The notes under the pieces were generated by a model. The model had not been told where the DNA came from. It saw only the letters and a list, made by a program, of their open reading frames with translations, and ran no database searches. Made by a program: the position numbers and the translations under genes. A DNA stretch of 64,000 nt from Confluentibacter flavum (GTDB lineage: Bacteria > Bacteroidota > Bacteroidia > Flavobacteriales > Flavobacteriaceae), in contig NZ_PJEO01000017.1 of the NCBI RefSeq assembly GCF_002843175.1, positions 124,001 through 188,000 on the forward strand. Direction: 5' to 3'. Of the stretch, positions 27,757-36,860 are shown one piece after another (within the stretch, counting starts at the first letter, position 1; the number at the start of each line of letters is the position of its first letter).

Positions 27757-29628
27757 TTATCTTCCCATGTAAACCAATAAAACAGAAATATCATTTGGCG
27801 ATACACCGCTGATTCTTGAAGCTTGCGACACCGTAACCGGCTGTATTTTTTTAAGTTTTTCCCTAGCCTCAAAACTCATTGATTTAATTTGGGAATAGTC
27901 AAAATTCTTCGGGATTTTTACATATTCAAGTCTGCTAAGTTTGTCAGCATTATTCTTTTCCTTAGAAATATAACCTGAATATTTAACCTGAATTTCTGCC
28001 TGTTCGATAACCTCGTTATCAAGATTGTTTTCTTGAATATATGTTTCAACCGCACCAAACTTTCTCATATCATCAATTGTGATATTTGGTCTAGAAAAAA
28101 TCTTAAACATTTTATCTGATTGTTTAATTAAAGAAGATTCTTTAGACTCTAAAACAGGATTTGCTTCTTCAGGCTTAATACTAGTCGAAGCAAAAAAAGC
28201 AACAAATTTTTCAGCTTCATTGTGCTTTTGTTCCATTCTGCGTAAACGCTTTTCACTAGCTAAACCTATCTCAAAACCTTTAGGGGTTAATCGCAAATCG
28301 GCATTATCTTGACGCAATAACGTTCTGTACTCTGCCCTAGATGTAAACATTCGGTAAGGTTCCTCAGTTCCTTTTGTAATTAAATCATCTATCAAAACAC
28401 CTATATAAGCTTCATCTCTTTTTAAAATAAAGGGTTCTTTTTCTTGAACTTTTAAACTCGCATTAATACCGGCCATTAAACCTTGGGAAGCGGCTTCTTC
28501 ATACCCTGTTGTTCCATTAATCTGACCTGCGAAATAAAGACCATCAATAAGCTTAGTCTCTAGCGTATGCTTTAGTTGCGTAGGTGGAAAATAATCATAT
28601 TCAATAGCATAACCTGGCCTAAAAAACTTTACTTTTTCAAAACCAACTACAGAACGCAAAGCCTTAAATTGAACGTCTTCTGGAAGCGATGTTGAAAATC
28701 CATTCACGTAAACCTCAACAGTATTCCACCCTTCTGGTTCAACAAATAATTGATGTCTGTCTTTATCTGCAAACCGATTAATCTTATCTTCAATAGATGG
28801 ACAGTATCTAGGCCCTAAACTTTTTATCCGTCCATTAAACATGGGCGATCTATCAAAACCCTCACGAAGTAAATCGTGAACCAACTCACTGGTATAAGTC
28901 ATGTGGCAAGACTTCTGATTCTGAAGAGGTTTTGTAATATCCAAATAAGAGAACTTCTCTGGTAGTTCATCACCAGGCTGCTCAATCATTTTAGAATAAT
29001 CTAACGATCGTCCATCAACTCTTGGAGGTGTTCCCGTTTTCATTCTACCAGAATCAAAACCCAAAGTAACCAATTGTTCCGTAATACCTGTAGCAGCTTT
29101 TTCACCTGCTCTACCACCACCAAAATTCTTGTCGCCGATATGAATTAATCCATTCAAAAAAGTACCATTAGTAAGGACAACCGTTTTACTTTTTATCTCA
29201 ACACCAAGCGACGTTTTAACACCTGCTACTTTTCCATTCTCAATAAGCAATTCAGAAACCATTTCTTGATAGAAATCTAAATTAGGCGTGCTTTCTAAAA
29301 GTAAACGCCAATCCTCAGCAAAACGCATTCTATCACTTTGGACTCTTGGGCTCCACATAGCTGGTCCTTTAGACTTGTTAAGCATTTTAAATTGTATGGC
29401 CGACGTATCGGAAACAATACCACTATAGCCACCCAAAGCATCAATTTCTCGAACTATCTGTCCTTTTGCAATACCACCCATGGCTGGATTACAAGACATT
29501 TGTGCAATGTTTTGTAGATTCATAGTAACAAGCAATGTTTTACTGCCCATATTAGCGGCGGCGGCGGCGGCCTCACTACCTGCGTGACCGGCTCCAACAA
29601 TTATAACATCATAAATCTCGTTAAACAT
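27757..29628 (-). CDS. mnmG: tRNA 5-carboxymethylaminomethyl-uridine synthase subunit MnmG
   Basis: This FAD enzyme of 623 residues works with MnmE on U34 of certain tRNAs. The N-terminus MFNEIYDVIIVGAGHAGSEA carries the FAD-binding GxGxxG. AQMSCNPAMGGIAKGQIVREIDALGG, CPSIEDKINRF and GTTGYEEAASQGLMAGINA are diagnostic. I chose the ATG at 29628. A GTG at 29652 is in frame but lies inside the parS-like palindrome and would add eight unconserved residues. A promoter-like TATATTTG lies at 29688-29695 on the same strand. Confidence 0.97.
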   Translation of the reverse strand: MFNEIYDVIIVGAGHAGSEAAAAAANMGSKTLLVTMNLQNIAQMSCNPAMGGIAKGQIVREIDALGGYSGIVSDTSAIQFKMLNKSKGPAMWSPRVQSDRMRFAEDWRLLLESTPNLDFYQEMVSELLIENGKVAGVKTSLGVEIKSKTVVLTNGTFLNGLIHIGDKNFGGGRAGEKAATGITEQLVTLGFDSGRMKTGTPPRVDGRSLDYSKMIEQPGDELPEKFSYLDITKPLQNQKSCHMTYTSELVHDLLREGFDRSPMFNGRIKSLGPRYCPSIEDKINRFADKDRHQLFVEPEGWNTVEVYVNGFSTSLPEDVQFKALRSVVGFEKVKFFRPGYAIEYDYFPPTQLKHTLETKLIDGLYFAGQINGTTGYEEAASQGLMAGINASLKVQEKEPFILKRDEAYIGVLIDDLITKGTEEPYRMFTSRAEYRTLLRQDNADLRLTPKGFEIGLASEKRLRRMEQKHNEAEKFVAFFASTSIKPEEANPVLESKESSLIKQSDKMFKIFSRPNITIDDMRKFGAVETYIQENNLDNEVIEQAEIQVKYSGYISKEKNNADKLSRLEYVKIPKNFDYSQIKSMSFEAREKLKKIQPVTVSQASRISGVSPNDISVLLVYMGR

Positions 29629-29644
29629 AAATCTAAAATTAAAA

Positions 29645-29660
29645 CGTTCCACGTGGAACA
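29645..29660. promoter_or_regulatory. parS-like site, upstream of mnmG
   Basis: CGTTCCACGTGGAACA, identical to the site at 27735-27750; the palindromic core is at 29646-29659. It falls between the mnmG promoter-like element and start codon, so ParB bound here could also affect mnmG transcription. Confidence 0.8.
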
Positions 29661-29687
29661 GTAAATTAAAATGGTTTTTAAAGTTTG

Positions 29688-29695
29688 CAAATATA
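29688..29695 (-). promoter_or_regulatory. Candidate mnmG promoter -7 element
   Basis: The minus strand reads TATATTTG, fitting TAnnTTTG. Transcription would start near 29681, leaving a leader of about 50 bases that includes the parS-like site. Confidence 0.5.
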
Positions 29696-29712
29696 CACTG
29701 ATTTGCCGAATA

Positions 29713-30123
29713 TTAAACCAGCTGTTTCAAGTAGTGGTTTTCTTTGCTCCTCATCAATTTTTCGTCCTCTTCAGTTTTGTCTTTATAACCACAATAATGT
29801 AAAATACCATGTACCATAACCCTGTAAAGTTCGTCAAGAAATGAGACTTTGAAATCGTTAGCGTTCTCTTTAACACGTTCTATAGAAATGAAAATATCAC
29901 CTTGTATAATTTTTCCGATAGAGTAATCAAAGCTAATAATATCGGTTAAAGTGTCATGGTTTAAGAATTCCACATTCAACTTAAAAAGATAATCGTCATC
30001 ACAAAAGATATAATTAATGTCGTCTTCCTTAAACCCTTCAGAAACTATAACATTGGAAATCCAACTAGCCAGTTGATCTTCATTTTCAACTGAAAATTCT
30101 GTTTCATAATTAAATTGAATCAT
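29713..30123 (-). CDS. ybeY: Endoribonuclease YbeY
   Basis: The 136-residue protein matches YbeY, a metal-dependent RNase in 16S rRNA maturation and ribosome quality control. DTLTDIISFDY and GDIFISIERVKENA are conserved segments. The zinc motif reads HGILHYCGYKD at 105-115. The first two histidines (H105, H109) are present, but the third ligand, histidine in E. coli, is aspartate (D115). I recall K-D here in other Bacteroidota. The start overlaps the end of the upstream DUF4175 gene by 14 bases. Confidence 0.93.
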   Translation of the reverse strand: MIQFNYETEFSVENEDQLASWISNVIVSEGFKEDDINYIFCDDDYLFKLNVEFLNHDTLTDIISFDYSIGKIIQGDIFISIERVKENANDFKVSFLDELYRVMVHGILHYCGYKDKTEEDEKLMRSKENHYLKQLV

Positions 30124-33100
30124 TATCTCTTCTAAAATATTCCTGCACTTTGGTTTTGTAAATTTGCTGCAAAGGTAAGGTTTGCTTATTTAATATTTCT
30201 GTAGTTTTAAAATATTGCTTAGCTGCCGGAATTTGATTGATTGCATTATTCTCGAACTGATTCTTATTTGTTTCAGATTCTCGCTTATTGTCTTCCCCTT
30301 GTTGGAAAGTCGCATTTTCGAGTTTTAATAATTGATGTTGCAATTCCATCATTTTCTGAAGTGTTTGGTTTGTAAAACCTTGGTTGAGTAAATCTAATTC
30401 AACGTCCTCCATTTGCTTCAATAATCTTTGTCCAGAACCACTTAATCCTTCTTTTTCAAGCTGCTTTTCTAAAGCTTCACGTAATTGCTGTTGTTGTTGG
30501 TATATCTCGTAGAGTTTGCCATCTAAATCGTTGTTCATCCCTTCTCCTTCACCCCCAGCATTATTGTCATCTTTCCCAGATTTCTTATCCTCTCCTTGTT
30601 CACCATCTTCGCCTTTACCTTCTCCTTCTTGTTTGCCTTCCCCTTCTTGGGGCTTTCCAGATTCGCCTTCTTTCATGCCTTCCTCCATCATTTTATTAAG
30701 TTGCTCTTGACTCATAATAATGTCTGGTAATTGCATATCGCCTTGGCCTTGACCTGGACTCATACTCATGTTCTCTTGCATGCTATCTAAAACATCACTT
30801 AAAAAGTTAGCCAGATTATTAACAGCCGTTACCGTGAACTGTTGGTTCGACACGCCTTGGAACAAACGACCCTCAGCAAATTGATCTATAGCTTTATCTA
30901 TATTAAAATAAACATCTGTAATTTCCTTATTAACAGTTTCAGAAAGTTTAGGTTGACGAAGGGATAATGCAAACAAACTATCATCAATATGCTCGAAATT
31001 TTCCCTAAGGCTGTTTTGCTTTTTTAAATAAGTTGCATATTTATTATGATTAGCATCAATAGAATTAAATTGGTCCATCAAATCTTCCTCGTCTAAAGAA
31101 AACGAAACCAAATTGTCAAGTATTTGTCTTAACATATCAACATCTTCTTGAAGTTGTTCCCCTCCTCCCGCTTGCATGGATGATTGCATCTTCTCACTCA
31201 ACTGCTTCATCTTTTGAGCTGCTTTCTTCTGGCTTTGTTGAGCGTTTTTTAAATTCTCACTGTCTTTCTTTTGCAGGTCTTCTGATGCTTTTTGCTGCTC
31301 ATTTTTAATAGCGTCTTCTTGAGGTTTGTCTTGAGGAATATCGATGGGCTTTTTTAAACCTAGAGATTCCTTTTTTAAATCTTCAAGCTGTTTCTTAAAA
31401 TCATCAAACTCCTCATTAAGTTTATCTTGATTTTCCTTTGTATTATTCTCTTCAGATTCATCAGCCAATTTTTCCTGATCATTAGCGGTTTTAAGCAAAT
31501 CGTCTTTTAGCTTATCTAACTTTTTTTCTACATAAAATCTTTTTGTCAATTCTAGCAGCTGTTCTAAACTACGTTTTTTGTTCTTGTTCTGTTTTGATAA
31601 TTCTTCAAGCTTTTTTACTAATTCCTCATTGTTAATTTTATCCTGAAGTTTTTCCAGTTCCTCAAGAAGCTTTTCGTCCTTTTTGAGCTGTTCTTCATTA
31701 TCCTTTAAACGTTCTTTTAAGTCTTCTTTAAAAGTATCTTCTTCTTTACTCTCTTTCTGAAACTCTTCTAAATTATTCTTCAAATTTTCATTGAATTTCT
31801 TCATCATGTCATCTTGCTGCTTTTGGCGCTTCAAAAATGATTCTAATTTCTTTTTATCATTAAAATTTAAAGTCTGTTTTTCTTTTTGATATTGCTGTAG
31901 CTCTTCTAACTCCTTGTCTCGTTCATCAAACTTTTTTAAAGATTTATCTAAATCCTTAATAGTTTCACTTTGCTCATTAAGTTTCCTTTGGTCTTCTTCA
32001 TCCTTAGTGCGTTTTCTGTATGAAAATACAGTGCTTTTAGCGCTTTTAAACTTATTAATGGCATCATTATCAAATACTTGAAAATATAATTCATACGGAA
32101 TACCTTCAGAAATACTTAAATTATTAGGAAACGCCGTAATGAATTCAGAAATGTTTGATGACGATAAAGAAATCGTTTCATACTGTTTGTTCGTTTCATC
32201 ATCAGAAGGATAATAAACAAGCTGAAGTTTACTAAACCCGTAATCGTCGCTCACTTGCCCATAAAAATAAAGCGTTTGCATATCCAATGTGTCTTTTTCA
32301 ATTTTTACATTTAATTCTGGATATTCATCTTTAACCACGTCTATTCTAAAGGCTAAATTTTCGTAATTGTTAAGATTTTTATTGCTTGTGCTTAATGTGT
32401 ATTCAAAATTATTATAAAGCGATTTAGAAGCTTTAAAAACATTGCTCTTTTCCGATTCAAACGCCATGGTGTCTTTTGAAAATAAGGAAACATGGTCAGT
32501 AGATTTAGTTTTAAGCTGCCAAGTTACTTTGGTGCCTTCAGGAACTACTGTGTTCCCGGTACCTTTTAAAACTTCTGAGGCCTTTTTAATATAGTTAGGA
32601 TAGTCCAGAACCATTTCAAAAGCCAATAAGGTTGGTGCTTCTACAACACTAACGGTATAAGGTTTCGATGTCACACCATTTCCTGTGAGTTGAAATTCTG
32701 TTGATGTTTTAAGTTTAGTAAAAACATATTCAAATTCACCAATGCCCTTTTGTTGCAAAAAATACGTTTCATCGTTATAAACAATTTGGGCGCTTTCAGG
32801 AATAACGTCTCCCGCAGTTTTAACAACTAAAGTAAAATCATTGTTTTCTATAGCGTTTAAATCATTGTTAACTACAAAAAATTGAAATGGCGCTGGTGGT
32901 TCATACGCTGTTTTGTAGTGCACCACACGGTTAAAACTATCACTAAACCAATTAACCTTACCAAATAAAAACGTTATCAATAAAATTAAGATTGGAATGG
33001 CGGCATACTTTAAGTACGGAATGTTCTTCTTAAAATTAATAGCGGTTTTAAATGGAATCGGACTTAATTCAAAAGATTTTTGTTCAATACTCGCTAACAA

Positions 33101-33469
33101 TAATTCGGATTGTGCAGTCTCTTTTTGCAATTGAAGCACATTCAACAACTTATCATTAACTTCAGGGAAATGCTTACCAATTATTTTTGAAGCCGTTTCA
33201 TAATCAATCCCTTTTTGAAGCTTAAACAATTTAGCTAAAGGCAAAAAGATAAATTTAAACAACAAAGCAAGTTCAACTAATATAAATAGCCAAAACAAAA
33301 TGGTTCTCGCCGTTGTGTTTAACCACAAAACATATTCAACAAAAAGCGTGAATAAAAAATACAACAAACCAATGGCAAAAAACAAAATCGCACCTTTAAG
33401 CAATTCATTAGTGTAATAGCGCCTAATAAATGCCTCAAGCTTCTCTTGAATAATTTGGAATTGATTCAT
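30110..33469 (-). CDS. Giant DUF4175-family membrane protein
   Basis: The 1119-residue protein has membrane helices near residues 20-45, 50-72 and 150-170. Beta-rich periplasmic-looking sequence follows to about 480, then a very long lysine/glutamate/glutamine coiled coil. A glycine/glutamate/lysine low-complexity stretch (about 960-1015) and a helical C-terminus complete it. I assign it to DUF4175, found in Bacteroidota and some other Gram-negatives, function unknown. It is transcribed towards ybeY and mnmG and overlaps ybeY. The coiled coil suggests a structural or tethering role, but that is only inference. Confidence 0.85.
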   Translation of the reverse strand: MNQFQIIQEKLEAFIRRYYTNELLKGAILFFAIGLLYFLFTLFVEYVLWLNTTARTILFWLFILVELALLFKFIFLPLAKLFKLQKGIDYETASKIIGKHFPEVNDKLLNVLQLQKETAQSELLLASIEQKSFELSPIPFKTAINFKKNIPYLKYAAIPILILLITFLFGKVNWFSDSFNRVVHYKTAYEPPAPFQFFVVNNDLNAIENNDFTLVVKTAGDVIPESAQIVYNDETYFLQQKGIGEFEYVFTKLKTSTEFQLTGNGVTSKPYTVSVVEAPTLLAFEMVLDYPNYIKKASEVLKGTGNTVVPEGTKVTWQLKTKSTDHVSLFSKDTMAFESEKSNVFKASKSLYNNFEYTLSTSNKNLNNYENLAFRIDVVKDEYPELNVKIEKDTLDMQTLYFYGQVSDDYGFSKLQLVYYPSDDETNKQYETISLSSSNISEFITAFPNNLSISEGIPYELYFQVFDNDAINKFKSAKSTVFSYRKRTKDEEDQRKLNEQSETIKDLDKSLKKFDERDKELEELQQYQKEKQTLNFNDKKKLESFLKRQKQQDDMMKKFNENLKNNLEEFQKESKEEDTFKEDLKERLKDNEEQLKKDEKLLEELEKLQDKINNEELVKKLEELSKQNKNKKRSLEQLLELTKRFYVEKKLDKLKDDLLKTANDQEKLADESEENNTKENQDKLNEEFDDFKKQLEDLKKESLGLKKPIDIPQDKPQEDAIKNEQQKASEDLQKKDSENLKNAQQSQKKAAQKMKQLSEKMQSSMQAGGGEQLQEDVDMLRQILDNLVSFSLDEEDLMDQFNSIDANHNKYATYLKKQNSLRENFEHIDDSLFALSLRQPKLSETVNKEITDVYFNIDKAIDQFAEGRLFQGVSNQQFTVTAVNNLANFLSDVLDSMQENMSMSPGQGQGDMQLPDIIMSQEQLNKMMEEGMKEGESGKPQEGEGKQEGEGKGEDGEQGEDKKSGKDDNNAGGEGEGMNNDLDGKLYEIYQQQQQLREALEKQLEKEGLSGSGQRLLKQMEDVELDLLNQGFTNQTLQKMMELQHQLLKLENATFQQGEDNKRESETNKNQFENNAINQIPAAKQYFKTTEILNKQTLPLQQIYKTKVQEYFRRDNDSI

Positions 33470-33546
33470 TCTGTATCCTCTGCTTTATTCTAACTTACTA
33501 AACTACAATTTTATTTAGTACACAGTTTATAATAATGTGTTAATTG

Positions 33547-33554
33547 TATCTTTG
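33547..33554 (+). promoter_or_regulatory. gltX promoter -7 element
   Basis: TATCTTTG followed by CATAC is a near-ideal Bacteroidota -7 element, 18 bases before the chosen gltX start. It rules out the upstream in-frame start at 33537. Confidence 0.6.
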
Positions 33555-33572
33555 CATACAAAATTACAAAAT

Positions 33573-35084
33573 ATGTCCAAAAACGTTCGTGTTCGTTTTG
33601 CACCAAGTCCAACAGGGCCGCTTCATATCGGTGGCGTGCGTACTGCACTATTCAATTATTTATTTGCAAAAAAACATCAAGGTACCTTTATTCTTAGAAT
33701 TGAAGATACCGACCAAAACCGTTATGTGGAAGGTGCCGAACAATATATAGTTGATTCATTAAATTGGTGTGGAATCCCATTTAATGAAGGCCCAGGAAAA
33801 AACGAAAAATTTGGTCCTTACAGACAAAGTGAACGTAAACATTTATATAAAAAATATGCTGAACAATTGATTGTTTCTGGCGATGCTTATTATGCCTTTG
33901 ATACGGCAGAAATTCTTGATTTCCACAGAAAAGACCATGAAGAAAAAGGGAAAACCTTTATCTACAATTGGCATAACCGATTAAAATTAAGCAACTCCTT
34001 ATCGCTAAGCGCTAAAGAAACAAAGGCCAAATTAGATGCTGGTGACGAATACGTAATTCGGTTTAAATCGCCGCAAGATGAGACATTACATCTTAAAGAC
34101 ATCATTCGTGGTGATATCCAAATTGACACTAATATTTTAGATGATAAGGTTCTTTTTAAAAGTGATGGGATGCCAACGTATCATCTAGCAAATATAGTAG
34201 ATGACCATTTAATGGAAATTAGCCATGTTATTCGTGGTGAAGAATGGCTGCCTTCATTAGCGTTACATTATCAATTATACAAAGCATTTGGTTGGAAAGC
34301 TCCAGAGTTTGCGCATTTACCTTTAATTCTAAAACCAACGGGTACTGGAAAATTAAGCAAGCGTGACGGTGATAAAATGGGCTTTCCTGTGTTTCCTTTA
34401 CAATGGGAAGACCCACTAACCCACGACATATCCAGAGGATATAAAGAAGATGGCTATTTCCCGGAAGCCATGATAAACTTCTTGGCTTTTTTAGGCTGGA
34501 ATCCAGGAACAGAACAAGAAATTTTTAGTCTTGATGAATTAATTAATGCATTTGATTTGGAACGCGTTAATAAATCTGGCGCACGTTTCGATCCAGAAAA
34601 AATAAAATGGTTTAATCACCATTATATGCAGGAACAAAATGATATGGAGCTTGCAGAAGCCTTTGTGGCCCAATACAATCAATTAACAGATATTGATATT
34701 AATTACGCTGCACTTGTTGTGGGCCTTGTAAAAGAACGTGCCACGTTTATTAGTGATTTATGGGAGTTGAGTTTTTACTTTTTTCAAGCACCAAAAACGT
34801 ATGACAAAAAAGCCGTGCAAAAAGCATTTAATGAAGACACTCCAGAATTAATGCTTGAATTAGTTACTATCATCCAAACAGTCAATGATTTTACAGTGGC
34901 AAACCTTCAAACAGATATTAAAGCTTGGATTACTGATAAAAACATTGGTTTTGGAAAAGTGATGATGCCATTACGCCTAGCTTTGGTTGGTGCTTTACAA
35001 GGTCCAGATGTTTTTGAAATTATGTTTATGATTGGTAAAATTGAAACGGTTGAGCGTATTGAGAATATCTTGAATACTGTATGA
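33573..35084 (+). CDS. gltX: Glutamyl-tRNA synthetase
   Basis: The class I synthetase has 503 residues. The start MSKNVRVRFAPSPTGPLHIG holds the HIGH motif. ILRIEDTD and IRGEEWLPSLALH are conserved, and KLSKRDGDKMGF is the KMSKS-equivalent loop. The upstream in-frame start at 33537 would add twelve residues and include the promoter element, so I rejected it. A separate GlnRS is encoded at 38.9-40.9 kb, so this enzyme probably charges only tRNA-Glu, though that is inference. Confidence 0.97.
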   Translation: MSKNVRVRFAPSPTGPLHIGGVRTALFNYLFAKKHQGTFILRIEDTDQNRYVEGAEQYIVDSLNWCGIPFNEGPGKNEKFGPYRQSERKHLYKKYAEQLIVSGDAYYAFDTAEILDFHRKDHEEKGKTFIYNWHNRLKLSNSLSLSAKETKAKLDAGDEYVIRFKSPQDETLHLKDIIRGDIQIDTNILDDKVLFKSDGMPTYHLANIVDDHLMEISHVIRGEEWLPSLALHYQLYKAFGWKAPEFAHLPLILKPTGTGKLSKRDGDKMGFPVFPLQWEDPLTHDISRGYKEDGYFPEAMINFLAFLGWNPGTEQEIFSLDELINAFDLERVNKSGARFDPEKIKWFNHHYMQEQNDMELAEAFVAQYNQLTDIDINYAALVVGLVKERATFISDLWELSFYFFQAPKTYDKKAVQKAFNEDTPELMLELVTIIQTVNDFTVANLQTDIKAWITDKNIGFGKVMMPLRLALVGALQGPDVFEIMFMIGKIETVERIENILNTV

Positions 35085-35122
35085 TGAGACCCTGAAACAA
35101 GTTCAGAGTGACAGAACACTAG
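35085..35122. repeat. Short intergenic repeat at gltX 3' end
   Basis: GAGACCCTGAAACAAGTTCA and GAGTGACAG form a small hairpin (CTGAA / TTCAG). They resemble dispersed flavobacterial intergenic elements of the form GATCCTGAAA-n-AGTTCAGnnTGACA. It lies between convergent gltX and an outer-membrane protein gene and may act as the terminator there. Confidence 0.5.
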
Positions 35123-35806
35123 CTAAAACGAAACCATAGCTCCTAACAATAACATATTTTGGTTGCCTTTAAATCGATCATCCCCTCCTGTAGTGTCAAT
35201 GTCTTGTTTCTCAAGTTTCTTTAAAATATTGGTAAAACCATAAATATACTGCGCTTTCAGCTTAAAGTTTTTTATTCCAGCAGAGGCTCCAATGGCACCA
35301 TTAAAATTAAATTGGGAAATGTTAATAATATCTGTTGCTGTTAGATTCGTATAATTATTTATATAATAATCCTTCTGTCCCTTGTCCTTAACTTCAAGTT
35401 TACCGTTGTATTGAATCATAGGTCCAACATCGATGGTAAAATACGTTTCAATGACCTTAATATGCATGAGCATGGCTACTTGGGCGGCAAACATTTTGTA
35501 ATCAACAAATGCTTCTTCGGTACTCACTATGGTTGGCCTTGCGGAAATACCTATGTTGTTTTCAGAAAGTTGCATGCCAAAACTCACATTGTACCATTTA
35601 TGGGGAATGTCAACCGTAGCACTTAAGCCTCCCCCAAAACCATCACCTTGGGCCGTTGTAAAATTATCGGTTGTAATGTTAAATTTTGTAATTCCTGCGA
35701 AAATCCCAATACCATTCGTAATTTGATAACTTGGACGCTGAGAAAAACTTTTTGTAACAAAACATATTGTTAGAGCTACAAATAGCAAAGGGCGTTTATA
35801 ATGCAT
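35123..35806 (-). CDS. Outer-membrane beta-barrel protein (PorT-like family)
   Basis: The 227-residue protein has a signal peptide (LLFVALTICFVTKSFSQ). Alternating-hydrophobicity strands and a C-terminal aromatic residue (LLLGAMVSF) predict an eight- to ten-stranded outer-membrane barrel of the OMP_b-brl type. It resembles PorT-family proteins in length and layout, but I do not see enough to call it the type IX secretion component PorT itself. A TATATTTG promoter-like element lies on the minus strand at 35825-35832. Confidence 0.75.
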   Translation of the reverse strand: MHYKRPLLFVALTICFVTKSFSQRPSYQITNGIGIFAGITKFNITTDNFTTAQGDGFGGGLSATVDIPHKWYNVSFGMQLSENNIGISARPTIVSTEEAFVDYKMFAAQVAMLMHIKVIETYFTIDVGPMIQYNGKLEVKDKGQKDYYINNYTNLTATDIINISQFNFNGAIGASAGIKNFKLKAQYIYGFTNILKKLEKQDIDTTGGDDRFKGNQNMLLLGAMVSF

Positions 35807-35880
35807 ACATTTGTATTAAATGCTCAAATATAACATAATTTTTGTATATTAATTCTCTAACTTTTTTTAAAACCTTTATC

Positions 35881-36810
35881 ATGTCTGATTTTATTTATCT
35901 CCCACTCATTTTCTTAGGATTAGTTATTTTAATCTCATCCTTTTTTACTGTTAAACAGCAATCTGCGGCCATTATTGAACGTTTTGGTAAATTCCAAAGT
36001 ATCCGCCATTCTGGTTTACAATTGAAAATTCCTTTAGTTGACCGGGTTGCTGGTCGCCTAAGTTTAAAGATTCAACAGCTAGACGTTATTATTGAAACCA
36101 AAACCTTGGATGATGTGTTTGTCCGTTTAAAAGTATCGGTACAATATCGAGTGATAAAAGATAAGGTTTATGATGCTTTTTATAAGCTAGACTACCCACA
36201 CGATCAAATTACCTCTTATGTGTTTGATGTGGTTAGAGCCGAAGTACCCAAAATGAAATTAGATGATGTGTTTGTAAAAAAAGATGATATTGCCTTGGCA
36301 GTAAAAGCAGAGCTTAATGATGCTATGTCAGATTATGGGTTTGATATTATTAAAACCCTAGTTACCGATATAGATCCAGATGCCCAAGTAAAATCTGCCA
36401 TGAACCGTATTAATGCGTCCGATAGAGAAAAAACAGCCGCTCAATATGAAGGGGATGCGGCCAGAATTTTAATCGTTGAAAAAGCAAAAGCAGAAGCAGA
36501 AAGCAAACGTTTACAAGGACAAGGTATTGCCGACCAACGCCGTGAAATTGCCCGTGGTTTGGAGGAATCTGTCATGGTTTTAAACAAAGTTGGTATTAAC
36601 TCGCAAGAAGCCTCTGCGTTAATTGTGGTAACACAACATTATGATACATTGCAATCTATCGGTCAGCATACCAATAGTAACCTTATTTTATTACCAAATT
36701 CGCCACAAGCAGCAAATAGTATGTTAAATGATATGCTTGCCAGTTTTACGGCCAGTAATCAAATAGGTGAAGCAATGAAAAATGCTAAAAATAAAAAGAA
36801 AGAGGAATAA
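35881..36810 (+). CDS. SPFH/stomatin-like membrane protein
   Basis: This is a 309-residue protein starting MSDFIYLPLIFLGLVILISS, one N-terminal membrane helix. The SPFH domain follows (VKQQSAAIIERFGKFQSI, SGLQLKIPLVDRVAGRLSLK, IETKTLDDVFVRLKVSVQYRV), then a helical region rich in A/E/K (EGDAARILIVEKAKAEAESKRLQGQG). This is the stomatin/slipin architecture of membrane-organising scaffold proteins. An upstream ATG at 35842 is in frame but adds thirteen unconserved residues, so I start at 35881. No NfeD partner is adjacent. Confidence 0.9.
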   Translation: MSDFIYLPLIFLGLVILISSFFTVKQQSAAIIERFGKFQSIRHSGLQLKIPLVDRVAGRLSLKIQQLDVIIETKTLDDVFVRLKVSVQYRVIKDKVYDAFYKLDYPHDQITSYVFDVVRAEVPKMKLDDVFVKKDDIALAVKAELNDAMSDYGFDIIKTLVTDIDPDAQVKSAMNRINASDREKTAAQYEGDAARILIVEKAKAEAESKRLQGQGIADQRREIARGLEESVMVLNKVGINSQEASALIVVTQHYDTLQSIGQHTNSNLILLPNSPQAANSMLNDMLASFTASNQIGEAMKNAKNKKKEE

Positions 36811-36832
36811 CCCTGTTAGCAAAACTTCAATT

Positions 36833-36860
36833 AAGCCCCAAAATTATGGGGCTTTTTTGT
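36833..36860. terminator. Intrinsic terminator after SPFH gene
   Basis: AAGCCCCA (36833-36840) pairs with TGGGGCTT (36847-36854), followed by a T run. Its right arm overlaps the last codons of the small minus-strand gene that ends at 36844. Confidence 0.88.

Noticed and set aside
30516-30710. Plus-strand frame rich in serine and proline
   Set aside because: It is the antisense of the low-complexity G/E/K tract of the DUF4175 gene; the composition is a mirror effect and there is no promoter.
35123-35806. Type IX secretion component PorT
   Set aside because: Length and barrel pattern fit loosely, but I cannot see specific motifs, so only the general outer-membrane barrel call is made.
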